From Gracilibacillus caseinilyticus (GTDB lineage Bacteria; Bacillota; Bacilli; Bacillales; Amphibacillaceae), in assembly GCF_022919115.1 (NCBI RefSeq), contig NZ_CP095072.1, positions 1,612,001 through 1,676,000 on the forward strand: 64,000 bases of DNA. The letters run 5' to 3'. Below are positions 9,074-18,530 of this stretch, piece by piece. A program made the translations under genes and the position numbers. Within the stretch, counting starts at the first letter, position 1. The number at the start of each line of letters is the position of its first letter. The notes beneath the pieces are model-generated. The model was given only the letters and a program-made list of their open reading frames with translations, searched no databases and had not been told where the DNA came from.

Positions 9074-9087
9074 GTTATCGGTATCAA
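9074..9087. promoter_or_regulatory. Putative LacI-type operator, copy 2
   Basis: GTTATCGGTATCAA is the reverse complement of copy 1 with one difference. The centres of copies 1 and 2 are 54 bp apart, about five helical turns, a distance that would allow looping. Confidence 0.65.
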
Positions 9088-9222
9088 AAAGAATCAAATC
9101 CTAATACTAAACTTTTATGTATGTTGTTGTGATTTTATAATAAAAATATATTAAATGTTTTTATAACAAGTTTTTCCAAGTAGGAAGGAGTGGTTATATA
9201 CTCTATTTTTTTGAATATGAAT

Positions 9223-9236
9223 GTTATCGATACCAA
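9223..9236. promoter_or_regulatory. Putative LacI-type operator, copy 3
   Basis: GTTATCGATACCAA (reverse complement TTGGTATCGATAAC) lies 27 bases before the lacI-type start codon. It fits autoregulation of the regulator and control of the fucose operon behind it. Confidence 0.65.
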
Positions 9237-9262
9237 TTAAATAATAAAAGAGGTAGAAGCCT

Positions 9263-10312
9263 ATGGTGACAATCTATGATATTGCTAAAAAAGCAAATGT
9301 ATCACCAATGACCGTATCAAGAGTGATTAACAATGCTCCTAATATAAGAAATAAAACGAGAGAAAAAGTGGAAATAGCGATCAAAGAACTAGGATATATA
9401 CCGAATTCGGCTGCCCGTAGCTTAATCTCGAATCAGACAAAAACATTGGGACTTATTTTGACCGATATATCGAATCCATTCTTTTCAAAGATTGCCAGAG
9501 GAGCAGAGGATGCCGCTGTCCAAATGGGCTATCGTGTCTTAATGAGCAATACGGATGAAGATAGTGAAAAAGAAATTAATTACATCGATATGATGCTTTC
9601 TGCACGGGTTGATGGCGTACTTATTGCTCCTACAAGTGATAAAACACTTGAACAAATTGAGCGTTTTAAGCGGCATCATATTCCAGTAGTTCTAATCGAC
9701 AGATTGATAGAAGGTTTTACAGGAGATTATGTATTAGGAGACAGCTATGAAGGCAGCCGAAAGCTTGTGGAGCACCTCATCGACAACGGTCACCATAATA
9801 TTGCACTAATTAATGGTCCATCGAATGTTTCGACTGCAAGAGAAAGGAAGCGCGGCTATATAGAAACGTTGAAGTTAAATGATCTGCCTGTGTATGAGCA
9901 TTACATCTCAGAAATTGATTATAGAAATATCGAGGAAGATAGTGCGAAGATCATCGTTGATAGACTAATAAGGTCAGAACCGGAAAAACGTCCAACAGCG
10001 ATATTTGCCGCCAATAATTTTATAGCAATCAGTGTCATGAAGGCAGTCAAAGAATTAGGGCTGCAGGTACCAAAGGATATTTCGGTCGTGTGTTTTGATG
10101 AAGTGGAACCTGTCGTTTATTTTGACCCATTCTTTACCGTTGCTGCCCAGCCAGCAAATGAGATGGGCAAAATCGGCATTCAATTTCTTATGGAACGGGT
10201 CGAGCAAAAACAAGTTATTAGCCAGAGAAAAGTAGTGTTACCACCTGATATTCACATTCGTAAATCTACCCGGAAAATCAATTCAAGATTCTCGCGGAAA
10301 GGGGAGACTTAG
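9263..10312 (+). CDS. LacI-family transcriptional regulator of the fucose locus
   Basis: This 349-residue protein has an N-terminal LacI helix-turn-helix (residues 2-22, TIYDIAKKANVSPMTVSRV), a hinge helix (YIPNSAARSL) and a periplasmic-binding-like sensor domain (TLGLILTDISNPFF onward) that would bind a sugar. It is the first gene of the rightward operon and is followed two bases later by fucU. Three copies of one CG-centred motif lie between it and the divergent importer, so it most likely represses both operons until L-fucose or a pathway intermediate binds. The ATG has AAAGAGG 9 bases upstream. The effector is inferred from context only. Confidence 0.92.
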   Translation: MVTIYDIAKKANVSPMTVSRVINNAPNIRNKTREKVEIAIKELGYIPNSAARSLISNQTKTLGLILTDISNPFFSKIARGAEDAAVQMGYRVLMSNTDEDSEKEINYIDMMLSARVDGVLIAPTSDKTLEQIERFKRHHIPVVLIDRLIEGFTGDYVLGDSYEGSRKLVEHLIDNGHHNIALINGPSNVSTARERKRGYIETLKLNDLPVYEHYISEIDYRNIEEDSAKIIVDRLIRSEPEKRPTAIFAANNFIAISVMKAVKELGLQVPKDISVVCFDEVEPVVYFDPFFTVAAQPANEMGKIGIQFLMERVEQKQVISQRKVVLPPDIHIRKSTRKINSRFSRKGET

Positions 10313-10314
10313 CT

Positions 10315-10746
10315 ATGTTGAAACAGATACCGAGTATTATTTCACCGGATTTATTGAAAATACTTCATGAAATGGGGCATGGTGATGAAGTCGTTTTGGG
10401 AGATGGTAATTTTCCTGCAGCTAGCCATGCTAACAGATTGATCCGCTGTGATGGGCATGATATTCCTGGATTATTAGATGCAATCATGCAACTGCTGCCA
10501 GTAGATACTTATGTTGAACAGCCGATCCATCTAATGCAAGTAGTGGAGGGGGATAGTACGCCAGTGCCGATGATTTGGAAAGACTACGAGGAAATTTTAG
10601 GGAACTATCAAGTGTCGAGGGATCAGATAGGATTCGTAGAGCGATTTGCATTTTATGAACGCGCAAAGAAAGCGCATGCAATTGTAGCGACATCCGAACA
10701 AGCATTATATGCCAATATTATTTTGAAAAAAGGTGTTATTTCCTAA
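10315..10746 (+). CDS. fucU: L-fucose mutarotase (RbsD/FucU family)
   Basis: A 143-residue cytosolic enzyme that interconverts the alpha and beta anomers of L-fucose so the isomerase can use the imported sugar. The family landmarks are present: MGHGDEVVLGDGNFPAAS near residues 20-37, containing the catalytic histidine region, and the C-terminal FYERAKKAHAIVATSE with the FucU-type tyrosine. Length is normal. It overlaps the ribosome binding region of the lacI gene end (AAAGGGGAG before the ATG) and precedes fucA by 18 bases. FucU rather than RbsD is supported by length (RbsD is about 130) and by the fucose neighbours. Confidence 0.9.
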   Translation: MLKQIPSIISPDLLKILHEMGHGDEVVLGDGNFPAASHANRLIRCDGHDIPGLLDAIMQLLPVDTYVEQPIHLMQVVEGDSTPVPMIWKDYEEILGNYQVSRDQIGFVERFAFYERAKKAHAIVATSEQALYANIILKKGVIS

Positions 10747-10764
10747 GAGGATGGTGAAGAGAAA

Positions 10765-11415
10765 ATGGCCGTAAGTAAAAAAGCATTATGTAACTATGCT
10801 TCAAAGTTAGTGGATGCAGGATTAGTCGTCGGAGCAGGAGGAAATTTAAGTGTGCGAGATGGCGACGATATGTATATATCGCCAAGCGGATTCGATTTGA
10901 AAGAAATTCAAGAGGATCAATGGGTGAAGGTTAGTATTACCACTGGTGAAGTAGAAGGAAAATTAAAGCCATCTTCAGAGGTCTTAATGCACTTAGAATG
11001 CTTTAGAAAAAGACCGGACATCAAAGCAGTTTTGCATGCACATCCTAGTTATAGTGTCGGTGTGGCTTCGGCAGAAACAGACATTCCCAGTATGTTTCCC
11101 GATTTTCCAGCAATGGTGAAGAAAGTAAGCTATTTAGATTACATGATTCCGACTACCCACATACTCGCAGATGCGGTTGCAGATGTGATAACAGAAACGG
11201 ATGTTGTCATCATGCGAAATCATGGTGTATTAACAGTTGGTAAATCGCTAAAGGAGGCCTATTTCTTTATGCAGCTGACGGAAGAGGCTGCAAAAGTGTA
11301 TGCGATATCCTGCATGGTAGGAACTCCTAGAATATTAACAGAATCAGAATGTCAGGATCTGAGAGCTTTATCTAGTGAAAAATATCGAGCCAAATTATTA
11401 AAGGATGACAAGTGA
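10765..11415 (+). CDS. fucA: L-fuculose-1-phosphate aldolase (class II aldolase/AraD family)
   Basis: The enzyme splits L-fuculose 1-phosphate into dihydroxyacetone phosphate and L-lactaldehyde. Zinc and catalytic residues can be placed by the family pattern: Glu72 in KPSSE, His91 and His93 in HAHP, and His153 in MRNHG. The length of 216 residues matches FucA. It could also act on rhamnulose 1-phosphate or a similar ketose phosphate, but FucU and FucI beside it favour fuculose phosphate. Its stop precedes the kinase start by 14 bases. Confidence 0.9.
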   Translation: MAVSKKALCNYASKLVDAGLVVGAGGNLSVRDGDDMYISPSGFDLKEIQEDQWVKVSITTGEVEGKLKPSSEVLMHLECFRKRPDIKAVLHAHPSYSVGVASAETDIPSMFPDFPAMVKKVSYLDYMIPTTHILADAVADVITETDVVIMRNHGVLTVGKSLKEAYFFMQLTEEAAKVYAISCMVGTPRILTESECQDLRALSSEKYRAKLLKDDK

Positions 11416-11429
11416 AAGGAGGTGCATCA

Positions 11430-12902
11430 ATGAAAAAAGTATGGGCATTTGATATTGGAGCATCAAATGGCCGATTAATGCTAAGCAGCTTTGATGGTCA
11501 TAAGCTTTATCTAGAAGAGATATATCGTTTCGCTAATCAGCCAGTTCACCTTACCGGTCATTATTATTGGAATATCCTGTATATCTTTGCAGAAATGAAA
11601 AAAGCGATGCAAATGAGTATACAAGAAGGACATCGACAGATCGAAAGTATGGGGATTGATACATGGGGAGTCGATTTCGGTCTGCTTTCTGATACTGGGG
11701 AATTACTTGGGAATCCATACAGCTATCGAAATCCGTTGAATGAACGAGGAATGCAAGAAGCTTTACAACATATATCGGCCAAGGAACTCTTCGATATAAC
11801 AGGAGTTGAAACCGCAACTATTAATACGGTTTTTCAATTATATACGATAAAAAAATACAATCCATCCTTACTAGAGAATGCCGACACATTATTGTTAACG
11901 CCAAATTTATTAGCTTACTTGTTTTGTGGTGAGAAACATAATGAATTTACGATTAGCTCGACTACGCAACTGCTCCGTGCAGGTGAAACAAGCTGGGATA
12001 AACAAATTCTTCAAAGATTGCTTCTCCCTGATGATATTTTAGCACCAACGACAGCTCCATTGATGGTTGCAGGTCAGTCTTTATCTGTGGTTAATCGAGA
12101 AATAGGAATGAATCCGGTAAAAGTGATTCATACTGCAAGCCATGATACAGCGAGCGCGATAGCATCACTTCCGTTAGAGGATCAGCAATCGGTATTTATG
12201 AGCTGTGGTACGTGGGTACTGATGGGAGTTCCTGTGGACCGTCCGGTTATCAATGATGACGTGATGGAATCGGGATTTACCAACGAGGGAACGATAGAAG
12301 GTAAATATCGATTACAAAAAAATAATATGGGTATGTGGTTGTTGCAGCAATGTCGGGTTATCTGGGAAAGGGAAGGCATGGCGACGGATTTTAATAAGGA
12401 GAATCAGCTCCTCGAAGCAGCACCTGCTTATCGTTCATTTATTAATCCAGATGATCCGCGATTTTTTAATCCTTTAAATATGGTAACAGAAATTCAACGC
12501 TATTGTGAGGAAACGGCGCAACCTGTTCCAACATCTCAAGGTGAAATCATCCGCTGTATTCTTGAGAGTTTAGCTTTAAAATATGGCTGGCTGCTTCAGC
12601 GTTTAGAAAGATTGTCAGGAAAAGAATTGAAGCGCATTCATATGGGTGGGGGTGCGATTCGTAATCAAACGTTATGTCAATTAACAGCGAATGCGACCGG
12701 AAGAGAGATTATCGCCGGACCGGTTGAAGCGAGTGCGATCGGTAATGCCATTGGCCAGTGGATTGCTTTAGGAGAAGTGAAAGATTTGAAGGAAGCAAGA
12801 CAGCTTGTAGGAGAATCATTCCCTCTCCAATATTATCAGCCACAAGAGCAAATCCAATGGCAAGAGGCTTATCAGCGATTTGTACAATACACAGGATTAT
12901 AA
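11430..12902 (+). CDS. FGGY-family sugar kinase, rhamnulokinase type, probably acting as L-fuculokinase
   Basis: A 490-residue cytosolic kinase. The N-terminal FGGY domain opens with the phosphate-binding [22 protein letters not shown] holds the catalytic Asp region, and SCGTWVLMG begins the second domain. The overall sequence pattern is closer to RhaB than to E. coli FucK, yet the gene sits between fucA and fucI, so L-fuculose is the likely substrate. Use of a RhaB-like kinase in a fucose operon is common in Firmicutes. The ATG at 11430 was chosen because AAAGGAGGTG lies 5 bases before it; the frame is open further upstream only through that site. Confidence 0.87.
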   Translation: MKKVWAFDIGASNGRLMLSSFDGHKLYLEEIYRFANQPVHLTGHYYWNILYIFAEMKKAMQMSIQEGHRQIESMGIDTWGVDFGLLSDTGELLGNPYSYRNPLNERGMQEALQHISAKELFDITGVETATINTVFQLYTIKKYNPSLLENADTLLLTPNLLAYLFCGEKHNEFTISSTTQLLRAGETSWDKQILQRLLLPDDILAPTTAPLMVAGQSLSVVNREIGMNPVKVIHTASHDTASAIASLPLEDQQSVFMSCGTWVLMGVPVDRPVINDDVMESGFTNEGTIEGKYRLQKNNMGMWLLQQCRVIWEREGMATDFNKENQLLEAAPAYRSFINPDDPRFFNPLNMVTEIQRYCEETAQPVPTSQGEIIRCILESLALKYGWLLQRLERLSGKELKRIHMGGGAIRNQTLCQLTANATGREIIAGPVEASAIGNAIGQWIALGEVKDLKEARQLVGESFPLQYYQPQEQIQWQEAYQRFVQYTGL

Positions 12903-12919
12903 TACGAGGGGGAAATAAC

Positions 12920-14707
12920 ATGACAACTAATCAACGATTTATTGGGGATATGCCGAAAATAGGGATTCGGCCAACCATTGATGGCCGTAGAAAAGGTGTA
13001 AGAGAATCATTAGAAGTGAAAACAATGAATATGGCAAAGTCTGTAGCCAACCTGTTATCAGAGAATGTACGTTATTCCAATGGGCAACATGTCGAAACAG
13101 TTATAGCAGACACTTGCATTGGTGGGGTAGCAGAAGCAGCTTTGGCAAAAAATAAATTCGATAAAGAAAATGTCGGTGTTACCATAACGGTGACTCCGTG
13201 CTGGTGTTATGGATCAGAAACGATGGATATGGATCCGCAAAGGCCCAATGCAATATGGGGATTTAACGGAACAGAGCGTCCTGGTGCGGTTTATTTAGCC
13301 GCAGTGTTGGCTGCACATAACCAAAAGGGGCTCCCGGCATTTGGGATTTACGGTGAGGATGTACAGGATATCGATGATGATACCATCCCTTCTGATGTTC
13401 AAGAAAAGATAATTCGTTTTGCAAGAGCGGGGATGACGGTTGCTACACTGAAGGATAAATCCTATCTGTCCATAGGTTCGGTATCAATGGGGATAGCCGG
13501 GAGTATGGTAGATGAGAGCTTCTTCCAAGAGTATCTAGGAATGCGCAATGAATATGTAGATATGACAGAATTCACGCGTCGGATCAACGAGGAGATTTAT
13601 GATAAAGAAGAATTTGACATTGCTTATCAATGGATTAAAGAAAATGGTACCTTCGGCTCTGATACGAATAAAGAGGCAAATCAACGAACAACAGTTCAAA
13701 AAGAGGAAGACTTAAAAACAAATATAAAAATGACGCTGATTACCAGAGACTTGATGCAAGGCAATCTTAAATTAGCGGAATTAGGATACGAAGAGGAGGC
13801 GATGGGACACAATGCAATTGCCTCAGGATTTCAAGGACAGCGTCAGTGGACCGATCATTTTCCAAATGGTGATTTCATGGAGGCGATTCTTAATTCTTCT
13901 TTTGATTGGAATGGTATACGGGCACCATATATCGTTGCTACCGAAAATGATACGCTAAATGCTGCTACTATGCTATTTGGTCATTTGTTAACGAACACTG
14001 CGCAAGTATTTGCGGATGTAAGAACGTATTGGAGCCCATCCGCAGTCGAGCGCGTGACGAATCATGAGCTGGAAGGCAGAGCAAGTAATGGTATTATTCA
14101 TCTATTAAACTCAGGCTCTGCAGCGCTTGATGGTACAGGAGAGCAAGAGCGACATGGCAAACCAGTGATGAAACCTTTCTGGGAAGTGACGAAAGAAGAG
14201 GCTGCAAATTGCTTGCAGGCAACAGAATGGAGACCGGCAAATACCGAATATTTCCGAGGTGGTGGCTTATCCAGTAACTTCAAAACACGAGGAGATATGC
14301 CCGTCACTATTGCCCGCATAAATTTAATTAAAGGTCTTGGTCCGGTCCTGCAACTGGCAGAAGGGTTTACGGTGGAGTTACCGGAGAACATACATGAAGT
14401 ACTAAACGATCGCACAGATCCGACGTGGCCGACAACATGGTTTGTACCAAATCTGACTGGCGCTGGCGCATTTCAGGATGTCTACTCTGTGATGAAAAAT
14501 TGGGGGGCGAATCACTGTGCAATGAGCTATGGTCATATCGGTGCTGACCTTATCACATTAGCTTCAATGCTTAGGATTCCTGTAAATATGCATAACGTAG
14601 CACCAGAAAAGATCTTTCGACCAAGTGCCTGGAACATGTTTGGTACCAGTGATAATGAAGGAGCAGATTTCCGAGCCTGTCAGGTGTATGGGCCATTATA
14701 TAAATGA
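12920..14707 (+). CDS. fucI: L-fucose isomerase
   Basis: The enzyme converts L-fucose to L-fuculose, the first committed step of the pathway, and needs Mn2+. The 595-residue length is typical. Likely metal ligands by analogy with E. coli FucI are Glu321 (NGDFMEAI), Asp344 (TENDTL) and His539 (SYGHIGAD). Conserved stretches such as [15 protein letters not shown] and [18 protein letters not shown] are intact. FucI also accepts D-arabinose in other bacteria. The ATG at 12920 follows GAGGGGG by 8 bases; the open frame runs further back into the kinase gene but without a ribosome site. It is the last gene of the operon. Confidence 0.94.
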   Translation: MTTNQRFIGDMPKIGIRPTIDGRRKGVRESLEVKTMNMAKSVANLLSENVRYSNGQHVETVIADTCIGGVAEAALAKNKFDKENVGVTITVTPCWCYGSETMDMDPQRPNAIWGFNGTERPGAVYLAAVLAAHNQKGLPAFGIYGEDVQDIDDDTIPSDVQEKIIRFARAGMTVATLKDKSYLSIGSVSMGIAGSMVDESFFQEYLGMRNEYVDMTEFTRRINEEIYDKEEFDIAYQWIKENGTFGSDTNKEANQRTTVQKEEDLKTNIKMTLITRDLMQGNLKLAELGYEEEAMGHNAIASGFQGQRQWTDHFPNGDFMEAILNSSFDWNGIRAPYIVATENDTLNAATMLFGHLLTNTAQVFADVRTYWSPSAVERVTNHELEGRASNGIIHLLNSGSAALDGTGEQERHGKPVMKPFWEVTKEEAANCLQATEWRPANTEYFRGGGLSSNFKTRGDMPVTIARINLIKGLGPVLQLAEGFTVELPENIHEVLNDRTDPTWPTTWFVPNLTGAGAFQDVYSVMKNWGANHCAMSYGHIGADLITLASMLRIPVNMHNVAPEKIFRPSAWNMFGTSDNEGADFRACQVYGPLYK

Positions 14708-14724
14708 TATAATTTCATCACAAC

Positions 14725-14776
14725 AAAGCCGAACGGACACGTTTTTATCAAAAAAATTCATGTTCCGCCCGGCTTT
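14725..14776 (+). terminator. Probable terminator of the fucose operon
   Basis: AAAGCCGAACGGACACG pairs with TGTTCCGCCCGGCTTT around an A/T-rich loop with a few mismatches, 18 bases after the fucI stop. It has no long T run, so termination strength is uncertain. Confidence 0.55.
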
Positions 14777-14797
14777 ACACTTACGTAGTATGGATAA

Positions 14798-15345
14798 ACT
14801 GCGCAGTAACAAAATAGTGCTCTTAAACCTTGAGACCATTTTGAAATGTTCTTAGTGTTATGATACCGCTCCGTCCAACCACTCCGCGTCCTGTGGGGCA
14901 CGGCTGAAGCTAACTTTGTAAAGAAGAACGCTTCACAAAGTGGATCTTCAGCACCTGCACGTCCCACGGGAGTCTCCGTGGTTGGCCTACGCTATGGTTT
15001 TGCTCTACAACTAATAATACAGCTAGTATTTTGAGCGGTGTCCTTTAGTGTCTATACCTCATCTTTAATATGGATAATGCCTAGCACCACTGCTTTTAGC
15101 TGTTCCATGCGTTGTAGCACTTCCTTAAGCGTAGGAAATAGGCGGAGACTCCTGTGGAATCAGCGCGAGCTGAAGATCCACTTCGTCTGTGCCTGTGTCT
15201 GCAAGTATCGCTTCGAAGTGAGCTTCCTCGGCACAAGGCAGCAAAGAAGTTGTTCAAGTAGTAGCCTAGCAGACCGCCGTGCCCACAGGACGCGGAGCAA
15301 TTTTTAGGAGCTTTGCTAAGCACAGTAAAAATGTCATAATCACCA
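14798..15345. repeat. Intergenic structured repeat, copy R1 (no terminal inverted repeats)
   Basis: This copy fills most of the 800-base gap between fucI and the ABC operon. It contains both hairpin modules of the family: GGCCAACCAC-like arms around ACTTTGTAAAGAAG near 14875-14995, and GGAAATAGGCGGAGACTCC opposite GGACGCGGAGCAATTTT near 15130-15305. Its left end (AACTGCG-AGTAA) matches copies R3 and R10, not the TATAAT-type ends. Open frames inside it are products of the palindromes and are not genes. Bases 15346-15509 show nothing recognisable. Confidence 0.8.
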
Positions 15346-15509
15346 AATGGAAATAAAATTTTACAGCATTAGATAGATTCTTACTTAGCATAAAATATGA
15401 TACATAGCCAGAGTCTCTTTCCTTCGCAGTATACGTCAAGTACGTATTACTTGAAAAGGATGAATTATTCCTTTTTAGTTGGCGCTGTTACGTCCTATCC
15501 GCTTCTTTG

Positions 15510-16184
15510 CTAGAAACAAAGTATTTCTTTATTCGCTTCCGCTAGCAATTCTTTATAAAAAGGATCCTCGCCAATCGTAATGACACGATCGCATAATGCG
15601 GTGATCTCATCCATGTCATGGGAGGTATAGAGTATCATTTTTTGGTTCGTCTTGGCTTGATCTTGTAAATACGCACCAATTTCTTTGCGTGACTTCAAAT
15701 CAATTCCTGCGGTTGGTTCGTCCAGCAACAATAGACTGGGATCGTGGATCAGGCTGATCGCTAAGTTCAATTTCCGTTTCATACCACCAGATAAATTCTT
15801 TACTGGTGTTTTCCATCGGTCCAAATTCATCTCAAGACAGATTTCCTCGAGCTGAGCCTTGGTTTTCTTTTGCCAAGATAGCTTCTCGAAGAATACCATG
15901 TTTTCTTCTACTGTCTGCTGCTCCCATAACGCAATATCTTGTGGAACAAAACCGATACGCTGCCGTATTTGTTTTAAGTGTTTATGGTAACTGGAGTCAT
16001 ACAACGTGATCTCTCCCGCTGTGGACCTCATAGTGGTAGCAAGTATTTGCAGAAGTGTAGATTTTCCAGCACCGTTTTCGCCAACAAGACCAACTATCTC
16101 ACCTGGATAAACAGTAAAGGAAAGCTGATCCAATACATGTTTTCTTTTGAAAAGTTTTTGTAGTCCTTCAACTTTAAGCATCAT
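15510..16184 (-). CDS. ABC transporter ATP-binding protein (export type)
   Basis: This 224-residue ATPase has Walker A GENGAGKST, signature LSGGMKRK, Walker B LLLLDEPTAGID and the switch His in YTSHDMDE. The sequence type (YhaQ/NatA-like, with GFVPQDIALWEQQTVEENM) pairs with ABC-2 permeases that export or extract molecules from the membrane. It is the last gene of a four-gene leftward operon and overlaps the end of the upstream permease by 11 bases, so the two are probably translated together. The substrate is unknown; candidates are antimicrobial peptides or lipids. Confidence 0.9.
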   Translation of the reverse strand: MMLKVEGLQKLFKRKHVLDQLSFTVYPGEIVGLVGENGAGKSTLLQILATTMRSTAGEITLYDSSYHKHLKQIRQRIGFVPQDIALWEQQTVEENMVFFEKLSWQKKTKAQLEEICLEMNLDRWKTPVKNLSGGMKRKLNLAISLIHDPSLLLLDEPTAGIDLKSRKEIGAYLQDQAKTNQKMILYTSHDMDEITALCDRVITIGEDPFYKELLAEANKEILCF

Positions 16185-17280
16185 TTCTCTCCTCTCGGTT
16201 AAACCAGATCACTGTGCCGATGAGACAGATGAATAGCCAGCCAATTGTCCATTCTCCTGATAGAAATCGCTCTAACGGATTGATGAAGTAGAGCCACTTC
16301 ACGTCTCCTAACAAGTTAATACTGTATATCGCCATTAATCCAAATGTCCAAATAATTGCAGCAACATACATGAAATAGACATTGCTCCAAATCGAAACAA
16401 ATAAAAAGGCAAATAAACAGATCATCAACCGAAAAGACAGCAGATTAATAATAGGTATCGCTGCTCCATATTGTGAAGACAGTACAATAGCCGTTATTCC
16501 ATCGGTGATGAGAAATAAAAGCAGATAGATTAAAACATTCAACACTATATATTTAGGATAGGGTATCTTCATAAAATGGAAGCGAACACTGACATGTTGC
16601 TGTCGTTCTTTTATTACCCAGTCAAAGACAAAGATCGTAATCAGCATGGTTGAAAAAGCCCAGATTACCCAAGGATTTAATGTTGCTTCGTTCTTATCAG
16701 CTACCGCACGTTCTCCTTGGTATTGAAATTGATGTATCAATAAATTCTCTTTCGTTTGGATTTGCTTTGACTTCGCTGTAATTTCATGGACCGACCAATT
16801 CGCTGTACCATTTAATTGCTGTTCTAACTGAATAACAGTATTAGCAGCATTAACTCGTCCGGTCTCCTGTTGAATAATCGATACTATTGATTCTTTTACA
16901 ATATCATAGGCGAAGGAACGATCGGAATAATATCCTTCCAGCAAATTGTTTCTGCTTCCCTGTTCCAAGTCACTTTGATAATTTTCTCTTATTACAAATA
17001 CGCTATCAAGTTCATGCCTTTCTAATTGTCGAAGAGCTTTCCGTTCTGACATTAATGTGGCGGTGATTAGCGATGTGTCATTTAATTCATCATATAAGGC
17101 GAGCGATGAGTCGTTTTCTTCCTCTAAGACAATACCTACCGGGACAGTAAAGTCACCCTGTACCGATTCTGTTACAGAAAGAATCGCAATGGTGATCAGT
17201 AATGGCAGAAACAACCAGAGGCAGAGACTGATCGATTGTTTTTTAATCAGTAACCACCGTGTGTATAGAATATCTTTCAT
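16174..17280 (-). CDS. ABC-2 type permease, second membrane subunit
   Basis: The 368-residue protein has one N-terminal membrane helix (about residues 16-37), a large extracytoplasmic domain (about 40-205) and a cluster of five to six helices in the C-terminal half. This is the layout of ABC-2/YhaP-like exporters. Its start overlaps the end of the upstream permease by 4 bases (ATGA type), and its end overlaps the ATPase start. The two permeases share layout but little obvious sequence, as expected for a heterodimer. The substrate is not apparent from sequence. Confidence 0.82.
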   Translation of the reverse strand: MKDILYTRWLLIKKQSISLCLWLFLPLLITIAILSVTESVQGDFTVPVGIVLEEENDSSLALYDELNDTSLITATLMSERKALRQLERHELDSVFVIRENYQSDLEQGSRNNLLEGYYSDRSFAYDIVKESIVSIIQQETGRVNAANTVIQLEQQLNGTANWSVHEITAKSKQIQTKENLLIHQFQYQGERAVADKNEATLNPWVIWAFSTMLITIFVFDWVIKERQQHVSVRFHFMKIPYPKYIVLNVLIYLLLFLITDGITAIVLSSQYGAAIPIINLLSFRLMICLFAFLFVSIWSNVYFMYVAAIIWTFGLMAIYSINLLGDVKWLYFINPLERFLSGEWTIGWLFICLIGTVIWFNREERNDA

Positions 17281-18503
17281 TTATAAACACGTCCTTTCCA
17301 TGAGGACATGATAATGAGGACAATCCATCCGATCACTACGGTCATCGTCAAGCCCATAAATTCAGCATAAAAACGTCCATTCAGCATAATTTGTTCTATC
17401 CAATAAAAGGATTGATGAGCGAAACTGTATGAAAAAAAGTTTTCCAGATAGACAGGAAAATAGATTTTTGGAATAATAGCGCCACTAAAAAGGATGACAA
17501 TGGCTGTGAACAATGACTGTATCAGCAGTTTACCCTTTTGTGATTTCAGCAGCCACTCGATAATTGTAAAGCATTGTAAAACCATCATATTGTGGCATAT
17601 CAGTAAGCAAGCTATCCGGAAACCATTCTCTGTCGTAATCGTTATATCATCAAAGAAAAACAGGTATAAAAAGAAGGTAGCAGTTGCCATCATAGCTGTC
17701 ACGAACAAGGTAGTGACGATGGTTGCTGCTGCTTGTTGTAAGTCAGTAACTCCATACAGATGGACGCGCTCCTTCATCTTTGCGCTGCTGTCCTTTTGTA
17801 ACATCGAATAAATAATAAATAACCAAATCGTTACTATGGTAAACCATCCCGCTAAACTGAAATATTCAGTGGGGGAGGAGGTTGCGTTATTGGTTATTTG
17901 TTCCTCACTTACTACTTTGTCGCTGCCTAGTACATAAAAAAAGTAATCAGTGAATTGTTCTAGCAGTAAGGCATTTCTTTCTTCATCGTTTATTCCTAAT
18001 TGTTTTGCATAGTGATTGATGGTTAGAATGTTAGCCTGTGAACTACGAATGTGCCGAGTAAGGGTTTCGATTAATTCATTGATTATTTGGCTTTGCAGCG
18101 GCCTTTCGGGGTTTCCGATGATGGACAGTTGTGATGACTGTCCGTCCATCAGTTTTTGAAAAAAGTATTCCGGGAAAATGACGTAAGAGCTTAATTCATT
18201 GGCTGTTATACCTTGCTTTGCTTCTGGCTCTTTCATTTCTTTCATTGACAGTACATCACCAACCTGCGAAGATTCCTCTAATAATTCAATAATCAATTTT
18301 GTTTCCTCTGATTGATCGAAATTGACAAGCGCTATCGTAAGTGAATCTGTTTCCGCAACATCCATTATAGATACAATTGAAAAGGCGATAAGCCCTGTGA
18401 TGATGATGGGTACCAGTAAAATAAGAGGAAGTGATAGCCACTTCCTCCTTAGCTGGGTTAGATTGTTTTTCGTAAACAAGTAAATATGTTTCAGAGATTT
18501 CAT
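17277..18503 (-). CDS. ABC-2 type permease, first membrane subunit
   Basis: The 408-residue protein has one N-terminal helix (about residues 22-45), an extracytoplasmic domain with the FDQSEETKLIIELLEES start, and five to six C-terminal helices. It resembles the drug/lipid exporter branch of ABC-2 permeases. The gene begins 27 bases after the 527-residue anchored protein gene, so all four genes look like one transcription unit. The same domain order in the next gene supports a heterodimeric pore served by the ATPase at the end of the operon. Confidence 0.82.
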   Translation of the reverse strand: MKSLKHIYLFTKNNLTQLRRKWLSLPLILLVPIIITGLIAFSIVSIMDVAETDSLTIALVNFDQSEETKLIIELLEESSQVGDVLSMKEMKEPEAKQGITANELSSYVIFPEYFFQKLMDGQSSQLSIIGNPERPLQSQIINELIETLTRHIRSSQANILTINHYAKQLGINDEERNALLLEQFTDYFFYVLGSDKVVSEEQITNNATSSPTEYFSLAGWFTIVTIWLFIIYSMLQKDSSAKMKERVHLYGVTDLQQAAATIVTTLFVTAMMATATFFLYLFFFDDITITTENGFRIACLLICHNMMVLQCFTIIEWLLKSQKGKLLIQSLFTAIVILFSGAIIPKIYFPVYLENFFSYSFAHQSFYWIEQIMLNGRFYAEFMGLTMTVVIGWIVLIIMSSWKGRVYK

Positions 18504-18530
18504 TTATGACACCTACTTTAAGCGCTAATG

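Noticed and set aside
9059..9074. A CcpA cre-like sequence (minus strand CTGAAAACGCTATTTT)
   Set aside because: Two of the fixed consensus positions do not match, so it is too weak to report, although catabolite control of this locus would make sense.
12758..12919. N-terminal extension of fucI into the kinase gene
   Set aside because: The ATG at 12920 has a good ribosome site and gives the family length; the extension has neither.
14625..15323. Several open frames of 70-105 codons across the fucI tail and repeat R1 on both strands
   Set aside because: They follow the palindromic repeat, have no ribosome sites or family resemblance, and related frames in other copies are broken.
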